Source of the DNA: Pseudoips prasinana
Lineage: Eukaryota > Arthropoda > Insecta > Lepidoptera > Nolidae
DNA: 64,000 nucleotides
Direction of reading: 5' to 3'
NCBI GenBank assembly: GCA_951640165.1
Contig: OX621252.1
Span: 8,464,501-8,528,500 of the forward strand
Shown here: piece by piece, positions 41,605 to 51,978 of the stretch
Layout: the number at the start of each line of letters is the position of its first letter
How positions within the stretch are numbered: position 1 is the first letter of the stretch
Notes under the pieces: model-generated
The model's input: only the letters and a program-made list of their open reading frames with translations
Told to the model about the DNA's origin: nothing
The model's database searches: none
Translations under genes and position numbers: made by a program

Positions 41605-43152
41605 TAAGGGTCAATTTATACTAGCACAGAGTCGAAGCGTCAAATTCTTTATAACTAAAGCGAAGCCGCACGAATGCGCGCATATTCGCCAGAATACGCG
41701 CGCACTCTTTTACGTGTAGTAATAGGCATCAACAGCAGTGCTATTGAATCACTTGCCAGTTGACTCTCGTAGCTGAAACGTGTGTAAAATGGTTGACATT
41801 GATCTTGCTATGATATTACCATAGCTGGGCACCGTTAATCAAATAGTTAACTTCGTTAATCGTTAATCCGCTACAAAAAAAGTTAGCTTCGTTAAACGTT
41901 AAAGCGCTACATTTCGGAAGAATTAACGCAAGTTAACGTTAATCGTTAATCCGTTAATGTGTAAAATTGCATTTTTATATCTTTGCATTAGTGAACTTAT
42001 AAAACCTGTTTGTTTAGGTTCTGAAAGTTAACAGGATAGTAACAAAACAAAATACTTGTATAATTCAAATGTGTAATTTAATCCTCGGATATAAGGTGCA
42101 TATATTATCCTTCATGAGCAAAGGTCTCGACAAACAACAGGAGGGAATTTATGGAAAAGTTGAGCACCCAGTCATCTGAACCGATGCTGCTTTAGGGCCA
42201 AATAATTATAATTTTCTCTTATTATTTTTTAGTTGATTAGTTCATAAGAAATAATTTAAATACTTTTTGAGAGAAAATATATTATTTTGTAATTTTAATT
42301 TGCTGTAAATGGAAGAATTGGCTAATTATGGTGATTTATTCTAGAGGTTTTTTTTATTTATGTTTCATGTTTCAAATATATAAATAAATTAACTAATAAA
42401 GTTTTTTTTATTATTAGTTTAATACCCTCACATTATTAACAACTTGTAAGTAGTAATAAACAAGTATTTAACACTACTTACAATAAAAAAGTATTTAATA
42501 ATAAAAAATATAAATGTATTATGCGCCTCAGGAGCATATGGTTATCTTTAATGAAAGTTTTAATAAGGTTATCTTTCTAGGGTTAACGATTAACGGACTT
42601 CTGCATATTAACGGAAGTTAACGTGTCCGTTAACATTTTTAAAAGTTAATCAGTTAATCAAAATGTTAACTTCGTTAATTAACGGATTAACGAGTTAATG
42701 CCCAACTATGGATATTACTTATATCGGAACTATGGATATTAATTATATTTCCCCGCTAACTTTTCCCCAACCATTATTGTTGGAATGTTTATCACTATAA
42801 TTTTTGGCTTTTGGATTAAATAGGCATTCATATTATTGCACCAGGTAAAATTAATTTTTCGTCAGATTCCATCCAACACATTCAACACCGACGGAGGCCA
42901 ATTTCCGACTGATGATGATGAGTGATGACGCGCAGGTTCGCTAGTGGGCGCACGGATACGCGAGAATGCGCGCGGTCCAATCAGCGTTAGTCACGCGCAG
43001 ACGCGCAAATACCGAAGAATGCGCGCGTCTTTTTAAAATCTCAGAAGTAATGTGAGCGTTACGCTGTGGAGTTAAGGTTGAATTTGTTATGTCCAGTTTT
43101 GGATAGACGCTTCGATGCGCTTCGACTCTGCGCAAGTATAAATTTACCCTTA
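41605..43152. mobile_element. TIR element carrying a nested hAT-like element
   Basis: TAAGGGTCAATTTATACTAG then CACAGAGTCGAAGCG at 41605 is mirrored at 43152 (reverse complement TAAGGGTAAATTTATACTTG then CGCAGAGTCGAAGCG). Sub-terminal CGCGCGCATTC-type motifs occur on both sides. No transposase is left; TAA/TTA at the ends may be target duplication. Confidence 0.75.
41820..42710. mobile_element. hAT-like non-autonomous element, 891 bp
   Basis: TIR CATAGCTGGGCACCGTTAAT at 41820; reverse-complement form TTAATGCCCAACTATG ends 42710. Perfect 8-bp target duplication GATATTAC at 41812-41819 and 42711-42718, the hAT signature length. Sub-terminal GTTAACTTCGTTAATCG-type repeats are abundant. Related, in opposite orientation, to 57782-58840. 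Confidence 0.88.
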
Positions 43153-43381
43153 TTTAGTAGTTAAGTTTGTACGATCCTACAAAAAATTTAAACTTCTATT
43201 AAACGAGTACCGATTTCATAATGATACGAAAAGTAGTTCCTCAATCCTTTCACATCGAGGCGGGGTAATATTTCTCTGTATCCGATGAGCGCAATTCTGC
43301 GATGGCCAAGTCTGCGAAGCGTGGCGATTATGGCACATATTCTTGGCAGAGGATCTTGTGCAACGGACGTCATCCGATAAA
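43153..43381. other. Short spacer with 3'-UTR-like debris
   Basis: 43262-43380 contains GCGAAGCGTGGCGATTATGG, a string shared with 12880-13120 and 25800-26010. No gene. Confidence 0.4.
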
Positions 43382-43549
43382 TCACACTAATATTATGAAG
43401 GTGAAAGTTTGAGACTGTGTGAACGTGTGAGTGTGTATCGTGGGTTAAGAACCAGAGTAGCGTAAGGGCAAAAATTCAAAAAAAATTTTTTTTCACCATT
43501 CGCTTTTTTAATCCTCGTATTTTTACGTGCCAAAAAACTGGAGCGATGT

Positions 43550-43767
43550 TGTTCGGGTCTCGAGGTGGTGTGTAGATAAACGAGTTGAGTTGACTTAAAA
43601 CCACGTTTATTACTCAAGTATACAATATAAGTTATTTGGATGCTAATCTGTTCGTTGTTATTGTTATTTGTCAACTAACTATATTAATGTCGAAAGTATG
43701 TATAAGTAATGCGCCGAAACTACGTTAAGGCGGCGTAAGCAAAATAAGCCTGTACGTGAACCGTACA
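43550..43767 (-). repeat. BEL/Pao 3' LTR
   Basis: 218 bp, plus strand TGTTCGGGTCTCGAGGTGGT ... GTACGTGAACCGTACA. Pairs with 51761-51978, 216/218 identical by eye. Confidence 0.93.
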
Positions 43768-43884
43768 TGCTCCCGAGAAAAGAGAAACAAGATGAGCATC
43801 CAGTACAAAGCAAAGAATAAGATAATCAAAATAGAAAAAATGTAAATATGTATAAGTATAAAATATGTAATAAGTATGTAAATA

Positions 43885-46800
43885 TTAATTAGTTGTGTCC
43901 TCAAATTCAAATCGTTTCTTCGGTTCTGGTTTGCTGTAAATGGGCTCCCGTCCGACCGAGCCATGAATTTCTTGCATCTCTATTTCCATTCCAAGGTTAT
44001 TTTCTTCTCTAGGTTTAGATCGCTTAGTGCTCTTTGAAGTTGTTTTTCTACACCAACGTTTTATGCCAAAGTAAAGAGCAAATGCGGCAAATCCTCCCAA
44101 CAGCACAGAAGTAACAGAATACAGGTAAACATCATGACTGGATATCGTCGACGATTCCGGAAGAATTTCATGCGTTTTCTGGTAGCTTAGTTGTTCCTCA
44201 ATATTTGAAAACATAGATCGATTGTAATTTGGTGTACCGAGCTCAGTAATATTTAACTGTGCACTTTTCCAACCTAAATCAAAGACGTTGTTAATTGTTG
44301 AGTTAATCGTAGGAACATCCGTATCCACACCCATGTAATAACTATTTCCTAAATGATTATACGTAAATATAGTAGCGTCTTGTTTCTGTAGTATACATTT
44401 TGCTTGTAAGGATATTACTCCGGTCCCGTCAATGATCGCCGGCGTAACCTGATCACTACAAATAATACGCATCAGCTGTTTGTGACATACGGTAAACAAC
44501 CATAAGTTAGGTTTATGCAATTTTACCCAGACTTCTTTGCAAATTACGTCATTCAGTAAGCACGAAATTGAAGTTTGTTGACTGAAGACCTTGGCCTCAC
44601 ACGGTGCATTTTTATCGTGTAAGTTGTAGACAGGCTGTCTGGATATGCAGGAGAATTCATCTTGTCCATACGACGTACATTGATGTATATCTTGTTCATC
44701 TAAGGTTATATATGAATTTTTGACAAAGTTGATGGCGATAAATTTTGAGCTTGGCTGTACCAGTTTCAACCGTCCCTGTCTAATTAAAGGTATTGGTATG
44801 ACACGGTAAATCTTATAGTCTTCGTCGCTTAACAACGGAATGTGTAACTCTAAAAGAAGAAAGTTATTAGTTATCCTGGCCTTTACATGCATTAATTCAT
44901 ATATATTTTGAAAATCTGACTGAGTATCCTTTATAGGTAAGGATAATCCCTGCGGCAATTTTCCTGATATTATATTTAGTTGTTCAATTAATTGCGAGGC
45001 GGAGAACAAATGTGTGTCTAAATGACCACGGTAGATATTAGTGATCGCATTCATTAGTAGATCCAAAATCCGATTCAAGTCACCTAAGATTAGAGTCGAT
45101 GTTACCGCGGCAGAGTTTATGTCATTTATTGTATACAATACTTGGGCTCTATTTTCAATCTTTGTGATTACGCTGCCAGTCTGATTCATATAACTTTGTA
45201 TAGCTGTGAATTGCTTATCCATAAATATCGTATTGTTTTTGATCGAGTTATTTTCCGCTTCTATAATTAATGTCTGATTCTTCATAAGTTTTAACAAATA
45301 ATTATCGTTTGTTTGTAAATTTTGGATGTCCTTCTCATATTTTTCTGCAAAATCAGCGTCTAAAATACCAAAAAGTGTTCGTGTTAATTTTCCAACTCCG
45401 TCAAAGTATCCTCGTTTTTGACGCAAGTGTTGAGACAGTAGTATAGAGTTGTATTCTTCGAGATGTTGCAATTCGTGACGTAGGTGATCTACCATTGATT
45501 CACACGGCTCATAGAGATGTACAACTCTCTCGCAAAGTTGGTCAATTTGATTAATATATAATTGGATCTTACTTGTCGCTTGCCAATAAGAAGTTAAATT
45601 GTAGTAGATTAATAGTGTCCATTCATCGTGTATCAGTTGTAGTTTTCCAGCTTCATCAAAATAAATTGGGTGATTGGTAGGTATGGAAGATATTTTATAG
45701 CTTCTTGTAATCGGAGAGGCTTTTGTTATACCTGTGATTGCTAAAATAGTTATAAGAACTATGGACAATTTGTTCAGAGTAGTTGTTGTAATTTTTCGTT
45801 TTTCAGTTTTTGATTTGGTTGTAGTTGAGTTTGCTTCCGGTATCCTGTCTGTCATCAAGTCATTTGAAATTGGCAGAGGGGAAAGTTTAGTTATAGGTCG
45901 TTTGATTTGCCCCTTTTTTGTTTTAAGGGTAACTACCCTGACTCTCTCATCTGTGCCAGGGTGAATATTTGTCACTCTTCCTAGCGCCCATCGCCCAGGA
46001 GGTAAATGTTCATCTTTTACAAGTACGAGGTTACCCTCCTTGAGATTATTCTTAGGTTGTTGCCATTTGCTTCTTACTTGTAACTGCTGTAGATATTCTT
46101 TCGACCAACGGTTCCAAATATGTACGTTCATTTGTTCTATCAATCGCCATTTATGTTTCAAATCGTATCCGCTAGGTTCTTCTTGTTGGGGTAAGGATAA
46201 TAATGGTCCACCTATAAGGAAATGACCTGGACTCAAATATTCAAGATCATTTATATCTTCAGTTAACGGACACAATGGACGTGAGTTCAAGCATGCTTCA
46301 ATTTTAGTTAGTAGGGTAGTGAATTGCTCGAACGTAAGCTTCTGTTCTCCAAGGACACGGTGTAGGTGATACTTCATTGATTTTACCCCGGCTTCACATA
46401 AACCATTTCCGCTCGGCCAGAGTGGGCAATTAAAATGCCACTGAATACCTAAGTTACTCATTTCATCAAAGAACTCTGAGTTTGTAAAGGTATTGCATCT
46501 CTTAAGTTCTTCACGTAGTTGTCTTGCGGCTCCAACGAAGTTTGTACCATTGTCCGAATACACATGTTTTGGTGTTCCTCTGCGTGCACACATCCTACTA
46601 AAAGCAGCAAGAAAGGTTGTTGTTGATAAATCAGAAACCAATTCTAGGTGTATGGCTTTTGTCACCATGCAAACAAACACAGCTATGTAAGCTTTACATG
46701 TTTTGACTCCTCTTCCCTTGTTTATTTTTACGTCTACATGGCCCGTAAAGTCAACCCCGGTATTGCTGAATGGTCTTGCGGGAGTAACGCGTTCTTTCGG

Positions 46801-46959
46801 CAAGTCTCCCATCAGCTGCTCACTTTTTACGCTTTTGAACCGATGACATCTGACACATTGGCGTAGCTTATTCTTCACCGTGCGGCTTCCCCCAACAATC
46901 CAGTATTCAAGACGTAAATGCGCCAATGATAAGCCGTGCCCCACCATGTAACGTGTCAC
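43885..46959 (-). CDS. BEL/Pao integrase joined in frame to an F-type envelope-like protein, 1024 codons
   Basis: Residues 1-45 carry the end of the integrase zinc domain (CVRCHRF). The core D70 (NTGVDFTG), D136 (YSDNGTNF) and E189 (NGLCEAGVKS) are present. About 320-362 is the BEL C-terminal domain (GRWALGRVTNIHPGTDERVR). Without a stop the frame then enters an envelope-like part: hydrophobic signal/anchor about 397-411, furin-type RQKR at 513-516 followed by GYFDGVGKLTRTLFG, a layout seen in baculovirus F and gypsy-type envelopes. Several N-x-S/T sites follow, then a transmembrane helix about 946-967 and a tail of about 55 residues. The true start is not the annotated Met: this frame should be the continuation of Gag-Pol. 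Described as an old retroelement copy; function untested. Confidence 0.9.
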   Translation of the reverse strand: MTRYMVGHGLSLAHLRLEYWIVGGSRTVKNKLRQCVRCHRFKSVKSEQLMGDLPKERVTPARPFSNTGVDFTGHVDVKINKGRGVKTCKAYIAVFVCMVTKAIHLELVSDLSTTTFLAAFSRMCARRGTPKHVYSDNGTNFVGAARQLREELKRCNTFTNSEFFDEMSNLGIQWHFNCPLWPSGNGLCEAGVKSMKYHLHRVLGEQKLTFEQFTTLLTKIEACLNSRPLCPLTEDINDLEYLSPGHFLIGGPLLSLPQQEEPSGYDLKHKWRLIEQMNVHIWNRWSKEYLQQLQVRSKWQQPKNNLKEGNLVLVKDEHLPPGRWALGRVTNIHPGTDERVRVVTLKTKKGQIKRPITKLSPLPISNDLMTDRIPEANSTTTKSKTEKRKITTTTLNKLSIVLITILAITGITKASPITRSYKISSIPTNHPIYFDEAGKLQLIHDEWTLLIYYNLTSYWQATSKIQLYINQIDQLCERVVHLYEPCESMVDHLRHELQHLEEYNSILLSQHLRQKRGYFDGVGKLTRTLFGILDADFAEKYEKDIQNLQTNDNYLLKLMKNQTLIIEAENNSIKNNTIFMDKQFTAIQSYMNQTGSVITKIENRAQVLYTINDINSAAVTSTLILGDLNRILDLLMNAITNIYRGHLDTHLFSASQLIEQLNIISGKLPQGLSLPIKDTQSDFQNIYELMHVKARITNNFLLLELHIPLLSDEDYKIYRVIPIPLIRQGRLKLVQPSSKFIAINFVKNSYITLDEQDIHQCTSYGQDEFSCISRQPVYNLHDKNAPCEAKVFSQQTSISCLLNDVICKEVWVKLHKPNLWLFTVCHKQLMRIICSDQVTPAIIDGTGVISLQAKCILQKQDATIFTYNHLGNSYYMGVDTDVPTINSTINNVFDLGWKSAQLNITELGTPNYNRSMFSNIEEQLSYQKTHEILPESSTISSHDVYLYSVTSVLLGGFAAFALYFGIKRWCRKTTSKSTKRSKPREENNLGMEIEMQEIHGSVGREPIYSKPEPKKRFEFEDTTN

Positions 46960-49900
46960 GATGAGCTTCTTCTATTATAAGTTCTGTTAACCTTCCGTTC
47001 GCCGGAAGTATGATTGGATGTTTAGATTCAGGAGGTAGAGTAGAATGTATCAAACGCCCTTTTACCCTTAATAATCCGTATTCGTCAAGGAAGGGTGTCA
47101 ATTTCAAAATGTTGCTTCTTGTTGATATTTGTTTATTTTTCGATAAACAATCTATTTCTTCTCCAAAATACTCTAGTTGAGGTGTCTTGAGTAATAACCG
47201 CTTCGCTTCCATTATTTCGTTTGATGACAAACACAAACCTTCTTTTTTGTAGTCGGTTAAACAAGTTTTAATACCGCTATTTTTGTTACATCGTAATATA
47301 TAGCTGATACGTCGAATCCATGCGAGTACTCGTATTGCGCGATTGTAATTGCTATATTTATTTACTAAGCAGTCTATGAGTTCATTGCGCTTGTAAATCG
47401 CAACGTAGCATTTCGTTTGCTTAAGGCCTTCTTTTGTTATGTAGGTCAGGATTCGTTTTTCTTCATCGAAAACTATGTTTGTTTTTAGCCATTCGGGGCC
47501 CTCCCACCAAAGTTTAAAAGTAATAAGTTGTGAAGGGGAGAGTCCTCTTGTTGCGCAGTCTGCGGCATTTTCTTCCGATTTCACATAACCCCACTGTTGC
47601 GGCGGAATAATGTTCCTTATTTGTTCGACTCGGTTAGCAATATATTTCTCCCACCGGTTTATATCACCCTTGATCCAAGCTAAAACAACTTGTGAATCAC
47701 TCCAACTGTATATTAATAATTTGTTACCGGAAAGAGTATCCTTTACCTTTGCCATGAGTTTGGCGAGAAGGACCGCCGCGCACAGTTCCATTTTAGGTAA
47801 GGATATCTTTTTTGTTAGCGGTGCAACTTTAGTTTTGGCTGTTATAAGTGTAGTTGTATAGTGGCCATGACTATTCTTTACTCGGCTGTAAATAGCACAT
47901 GCCATCGCTTTCTCACTCGAATCGCAGTATCCATGAATTTCTATCTCGTTTTCAGTACTTTGCAGCCACCTTGGTATGGAAATATTACTAATAAGGGGTA
48001 GATTAGATCGCAATGCCTCCCATTCATTACACAATTCCATAGATAGTTGCTCATCCCACTCGGTTTTGTTGAGCCAAACCTTTTGAAATAATAATTTTGC
48101 CTTTATAGTTACAGGCGACAGTAATCCCAAGGGATCGTACAGCTTGCTGATTTCCCCTAATATGATACGTTTGGTAAGGTTTTTCTTTTCCGGCAGATCC
48201 CAACGATAGGTAAATGTATCGCTCTCCTGATTCCATCTCATTCCTAACATCTTTGAGTTACAAGTTTGTTCCGAGTTGAAATCATGGCTCGTTGTGTTAT
48301 TACACCTTTGTTCTTCTTGTAAATGCTCCAAAATAGAAGGATCGTTACTCTTCCATTTTCTTAAGCTAAACCCGCCAGATTTCAATAGATCTATTAGTTG
48401 AGATACCAATAATTTTGCTGATTCGATAGAATTTTGACCATAAACTAAATCGTCCATATACATATAGTTCTGAAGGACCTTTGCTGCTTCAGGATATCGT
48501 TTACTCTCATCTTTCGCGAGTTGATGTAAAGTTCTCATTGCGAGGTAGGGAGCACAGTTCATCCCATAACTTAGGGTACACAATTTCCACTCTTGCAGTT
48601 TGTCCCGTGGGGAAAATCTCCAAAATACAGTTTGTATGTTACACTGTTGTTCGTCAAGCCATATTTGCCGATACATTTTTTCTATATCAGCCGTGAAAAC
48701 ATATCTATAGGTCCGCCAGTTAATTAATAAAGTTAACATGTCTTTTTGTAAGTTTGGACCCGTATACATGCAGTCATTAAGGCTATGGCTGTTGTTAGCT
48801 CGGTAGGATGCGTTGAATACAACTCTTAGTTTAGTTGTAGTTGATTCTTCCCGCCACACACCGTGATGGGGTAGATAAACGCGACCCTCAGCCTCTGACG
48901 TCATAGGTTTCATATGATCCATGGATATGTACTCGTTTATGAAACGTTGGTATTCCTTGCTAAGTTCCCGGTTCTTAAGCAATTTCTTCTCAAGTTGTAG
49001 AAACTGAGCGAGTACGGGTTGCTTGTTAACCGGTAGACGGGATACAGCATTCGGTTTGATAGGCAGTTTTACCACATATCTTCCATCTGTCCGTCTAGTA
49101 GTTGTCGCACGATAATATTCTTCGCAATGTTGTTCTTCTGTATTTAACGAAGAAGGGTCCGAAATCTCTTCAGTTTCCCAGAATCGTGATATGTTTTCTA
49201 TGTCGTTAAGTGTGACACAACAATTAAAAGTTTTCACGTTGCCGCTTAAAATCCAACCGAGTCTAGTTTGTTGAGCCACCGGATATGTACTATTACATCT
49301 TATAATTCCATCTAAAATTATTTCCGAATATACTTGCGCACTCAAAAGCATATCGATTGGCCCGGACGTATTAAAGTTAGGATCGGCTAAATTTATATTT
49401 TGTAGATAAGTCCAGCTTTCTACTGAAAATGATGTCGATGGTAAATTGTTAACCAGTTTCTTCATAATGAGTGGTTGTAAGTTAAATGTATAATCCGAAT
49501 GTATTGACTTACATTCTAGGTTCAACGAGCCTTTACAACTTCCGCTTAGTGATCCGACACCCGACACTATGGCACTCACTTGTTGTCGCGGTAACCTCAA
49601 GCGCTGGGCGGCATTTTCAGTTATAAGACTTACTTGTGAGCCTTGATCTAGCAAACCTCTTAAGTAGATATACTCGCCATCGATTGTTTTTACCTTGAGC
49701 AGTACAGTTGTTAACAAAACTTCCATGCCCTCGTTAGTAATGTTGTTCACCCCTCGCGCAGAGGTACTTGTCGATGGGGTAGATTGCGAATTACCAGGTT
49801 GTTCCATTGTTTCATGCAGCAAAGTATGATGAAGCTTATGACATATTCTACATGTTTTCATTGACGTACATTGTTTTTCGCCGTGACTGTACAAACAATT

Positions 49901-51475
49901 TTTGCAAACACGCAAATTCCGAACGCAGTCTCGGCGCCCCTTTTCTGTCATAGCCAAGAACTTTTCGCATTTCATTAAAACATGGTCAGTTTTGCAAATC
50001 GGGCAATTTTTTGCTGTTGTCAAGAAGGTTTTGTGTGATTTGTATGAGTTGTTAAAGTACGATGACCTTTGTGCATTATATTTATTATAGTTATTGTTAC
50101 TGCGATTTTCGTAACTATTTTTGTTATGTTTTTCTAACATGTTATTCTTCTCCGGACTGAAAGATTTTGGACTACCTTTTTGTGTAGCCTCCAGTGCCAT
50201 GAACTTGGATTCCAGAAACTTTGAAAATTCTTGTAGGTCGGGAAAACCTCTCGGCTCTTTAAGATCTTTTATATATTCGTTATACGTAACGCTATCCAGT
50301 TTCTGTGACAAAAGATGTACTACCAGCGGATCCCATTGTGTAATATCTAATCCGATGTTTGTCAATCCGTTCAGACACTCTAGCATGACGTCATGAAGTT
50401 TTCGTATACTGGCGGCATTTGCTTGTTGAATGTTAGATTGGTTTAGTAGAGTATTTACATAAGATGTAAATAAAAGTCTTTTGTTGTCGTAACGGTGAGT
50501 AATTATGTCCAAACAGGAAGTATAATTCTCGGCACTGATGCTAAGATGCTGGATTAACTTCTCTGCTTCGCCCTTTAATTTGGACTTCAAATGCTGCATT
50601 TTTTGGGCCTTAGAAAGTATAGGGTTGTTATGTACGCTTTCCGTATAGAGGTCCCGAAAACTTAACCATTGATTATAGTTGCCATAAAAATCCGGTATTA
50701 TGATTTTCGGCGTAGACTTTTCATAATGAGCATTGTTCCATATGGTGTGTTGTATTTTCTTACGTATGTTGTCATAAATATTTTCTAATATATCATACTT
50801 TTGTCTATACTTAGGGTCTTCTTCCTGTAGCCAATAATCTAGCTGCCAGTGTGCTTTCTCCACTTGTTGCCATTTAGATTTTATGATAGTTAGATTATCT
50901 TCCAATTCCCATTTTTCCAAAGATGTTGACAAATCCATCTTTTCCACGGCTCTTTCAAAAGCTCTAAAGTTACAGTACTGCACTCGCAAAAGATCCTGTT
51001 CCTTTTCCGACGATTCGTCCGTTTTTCGAGGCGGTACGTGGAAGTCCCCTTCATCGAAACTAAATCGCGTAGTAAGTTTAGCGTCGCTCGTAACTGAAGA
51101 AGTTCCTGTCTTACTTGTACTCTCAGGGGGTAGCTCCTCCTTACTAGCTGTTATTGTTGCTTTAGTCGGTGTCGCCGATGTAAGCTCCGACTTACGTTGT
51201 AGTATGTCTTGTAAAACACTCTCATACATACGTTTTGTGTTGTTAAAAACGTCGTCTATAAAGTATTGGCTTTCCGTTGTTCCGGTCGATTCCAATAGTT
51301 GGTGGTTATGAACGAATTGTTCCCAACAGTTGTTTAGTCTCGTAAGACGCTCTTCTAGATATTCTAAGGTCTTCCTAGTAGGGCTGTCTTTCTTGTAGTT
51401 AGCACATATTTGTTTTAACGTGCAAAAAGTAGCCTCTTGTTGGCTCATAACCTCCTCGAAATTTTGACCCATCAT
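46907..51475 (-). CDS. BEL/Pao Gag-Pol (Gag, protease, RT, RNase H), 1522 codons
   Basis: Structural and replication polyprotein of the retrotransposon. Order by residue: Gag-like N-terminus with the insect retroelement domain around 250-340 (IIIPDFYGNYNQWLSFRDLY); Cys-rich zinc-binding region about 490-555 (CPICKTDH, CRICHKLHHTLLHE); aspartic protease about 600 (YLRGLLDQGSQVSLITE); RT about 860-1070 with the catalytic YMYMDDLVYG near 1007; RNase H about 1180-1290 (GYCDSSEKAMACAIYS, LPKMELCAA, SWSDSQVVLAW). It stops at TGA (46907) right after LHGGARL, just before the integrase zinc domain that the family normally reads into in the same frame. The next frame, 43885-46959, overlaps by 53 nt. 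The start is the MM pair at 51475, 285 nt inside the 5' LTR. Long intact frame; no internal stop. Confidence 0.95.
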   Translation of the reverse strand: MMGQNFEEVMSQQEATFCTLKQICANYKKDSPTRKTLEYLEERLTRLNNCWEQFVHNHQLLESTGTTESQYFIDDVFNNTKRMYESVLQDILQRKSELTSATPTKATITASKEELPPESTSKTGTSSVTSDAKLTTRFSFDEGDFHVPPRKTDESSEKEQDLLRVQYCNFRAFERAVEKMDLSTSLEKWELEDNLTIIKSKWQQVEKAHWQLDYWLQEEDPKYRQKYDILENIYDNIRKKIQHTIWNNAHYEKSTPKIIIPDFYGNYNQWLSFRDLYTESVHNNPILSKAQKMQHLKSKLKGEAEKLIQHLSISAENYTSCLDIITHRYDNKRLLFTSYVNTLLNQSNIQQANAASIRKLHDVMLECLNGLTNIGLDITQWDPLVVHLLSQKLDSVTYNEYIKDLKEPRGFPDLQEFSKFLESKFMALEATQKGSPKSFSPEKNNMLEKHNKNSYENRSNNNYNKYNAQRSSYFNNSYKSHKTFLTTAKNCPICKTDHVLMKCEKFLAMTEKGRRDCVRNLRVCKNCLYSHGEKQCTSMKTCRICHKLHHTLLHETMEQPGNSQSTPSTSTSARGVNNITNEGMEVLLTTVLLKVKTIDGEYIYLRGLLDQGSQVSLITENAAQRLRLPRQQVSAIVSGVGSLSGSCKGSLNLECKSIHSDYTFNLQPLIMKKLVNNLPSTSFSVESWTYLQNINLADPNFNTSGPIDMLLSAQVYSEIILDGIIRCNSTYPVAQQTRLGWILSGNVKTFNCCVTLNDIENISRFWETEEISDPSSLNTEEQHCEEYYRATTTRRTDGRYVVKLPIKPNAVSRLPVNKQPVLAQFLQLEKKLLKNRELSKEYQRFINEYISMDHMKPMTSEAEGRVYLPHHGVWREESTTTKLRVVFNASYRANNSHSLNDCMYTGPNLQKDMLTLLINWRTYRYVFTADIEKMYRQIWLDEQQCNIQTVFWRFSPRDKLQEWKLCTLSYGMNCAPYLAMRTLHQLAKDESKRYPEAAKVLQNYMYMDDLVYGQNSIESAKLLVSQLIDLLKSGGFSLRKWKSNDPSILEHLQEEQRCNNTTSHDFNSEQTCNSKMLGMRWNQESDTFTYRWDLPEKKNLTKRIILGEISKLYDPLGLLSPVTIKAKLLFQKVWLNKTEWDEQLSMELCNEWEALRSNLPLISNISIPRWLQSTENEIEIHGYCDSSEKAMACAIYSRVKNSHGHYTTTLITAKTKVAPLTKKISLPKMELCAAVLLAKLMAKVKDTLSGNKLLIYSWSDSQVVLAWIKGDINRWEKYIANRVEQIRNIIPPQQWGYVKSEENAADCATRGLSPSQLITFKLWWEGPEWLKTNIVFDEEKRILTYITKEGLKQTKCYVAIYKRNELIDCLVNKYSNYNRAIRVLAWIRRISYILRCNKNSGIKTCLTDYKKEGLCLSSNEIMEAKRLLLKTPQLEYFGEEIDCLSKNKQISTRSNILKLTPFLDEYGLLRVKGRLIHSTLPPESKHPIILPANGRLTELIIEEAHRDTLHGGARLIIGAFTS
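46925..46945 (-). other. Frame change between RNase H and integrase
   Basis: The upstream frame reads EAHRDTLHGGAR, and the downstream frame resumes LSLAHLRLEYW. Skipping one base (about 46933) joins them. In known BEL elements this region is one continuous frame, so a one-base insertion in this copy is the simplest reading. Confidence 0.7.
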
Positions 51476-51741
51476 TGTTAATTAGTTACTTAGTTAAAGT
51501 AATAGTTATAGTAAGCCTTCAGTAGTTGTTTCACCGTAGGCACTAGTTCAGTTTTTTTTTTTTTTTGCAATATGTTCGCAGATTGTAGTTAGTAGTGGTA
51601 CTTACTGTGTTTAGTTCCTCGTCCGATATGTGCGTCTTTGTCTCAATCCAACTGGGGCGACCCGCTTCTGGGAGACCAGTTCGACCGATTCGCTATCGGC
51701 ACTAAGAACACTGCCACACGTAGTACCAGCACTTTTCACTT

Positions 51742-51753
51742 CTCGAAGGACCA
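51742..51753 (-). other. Candidate primer binding site
   Basis: Seven bases inside the 5' LTR the minus strand reads TGGTCCTTCGAG, starting with the TGG expected for pairing with a tRNA CCA end. Which tRNA it matches was not determined. Confidence 0.45.
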
Positions 51754-51760
51754 AAACGGA

Positions 51761-51978
51761 TGTACGGGTCTCGAGGTGGTGTGTAGATAAACGAGTTGAG
51801 TTGACTTAAAACCACGTTTATTACTCAAGTATACAATATAAGTTATTTGGATGCTAATCTGTTCGTTGTTATTGTTATTTGTCAACTAACTATATTAATG
51901 TCGAAAGTATGTATAAGTAATGCGCCGAAACTAGGTTAAGGCGGCGTAAGCAAAATAAGCCTGTACGTGAACCGTACA
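51761..51978 (-). repeat. BEL/Pao 5' LTR
   Basis: 218 bp, plus strand TGTACGGGTCTCGAGGTGGT ... GTACGTGAACCGTACA, followed by the target duplication GATGT. Confidence 0.93.

Larger units (their letters stand above)
43550..51978 (-). mobile_element. BEL/Pao LTR retrotransposon with envelope-like region
   Basis: 8.4 kb, minus orientation, 218-bp LTRs beginning TG and ending CA. The target duplication GATGT lies at 43545-43549 and 51979-51983. Internal order gag, protease, RT, RNase H, integrase, envelope-like. The LTRs differ at only two positions (43553/51764 and 43723/51934), so insertion is recent. The only coding lesion seen is a one-base frame change near 46933. Inserted inside the transposon 43439-57690. 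Confidence 0.95.

Noticed and set aside
43768..43800. Classical polypurine tract before the 3' LTR
   Set aside because: The sense strand here is pyrimidine-rich (CTTGTTTCTCTTTTCTCGGG); only a short GGGAGCA precedes the LTR, so no tract is annotated.
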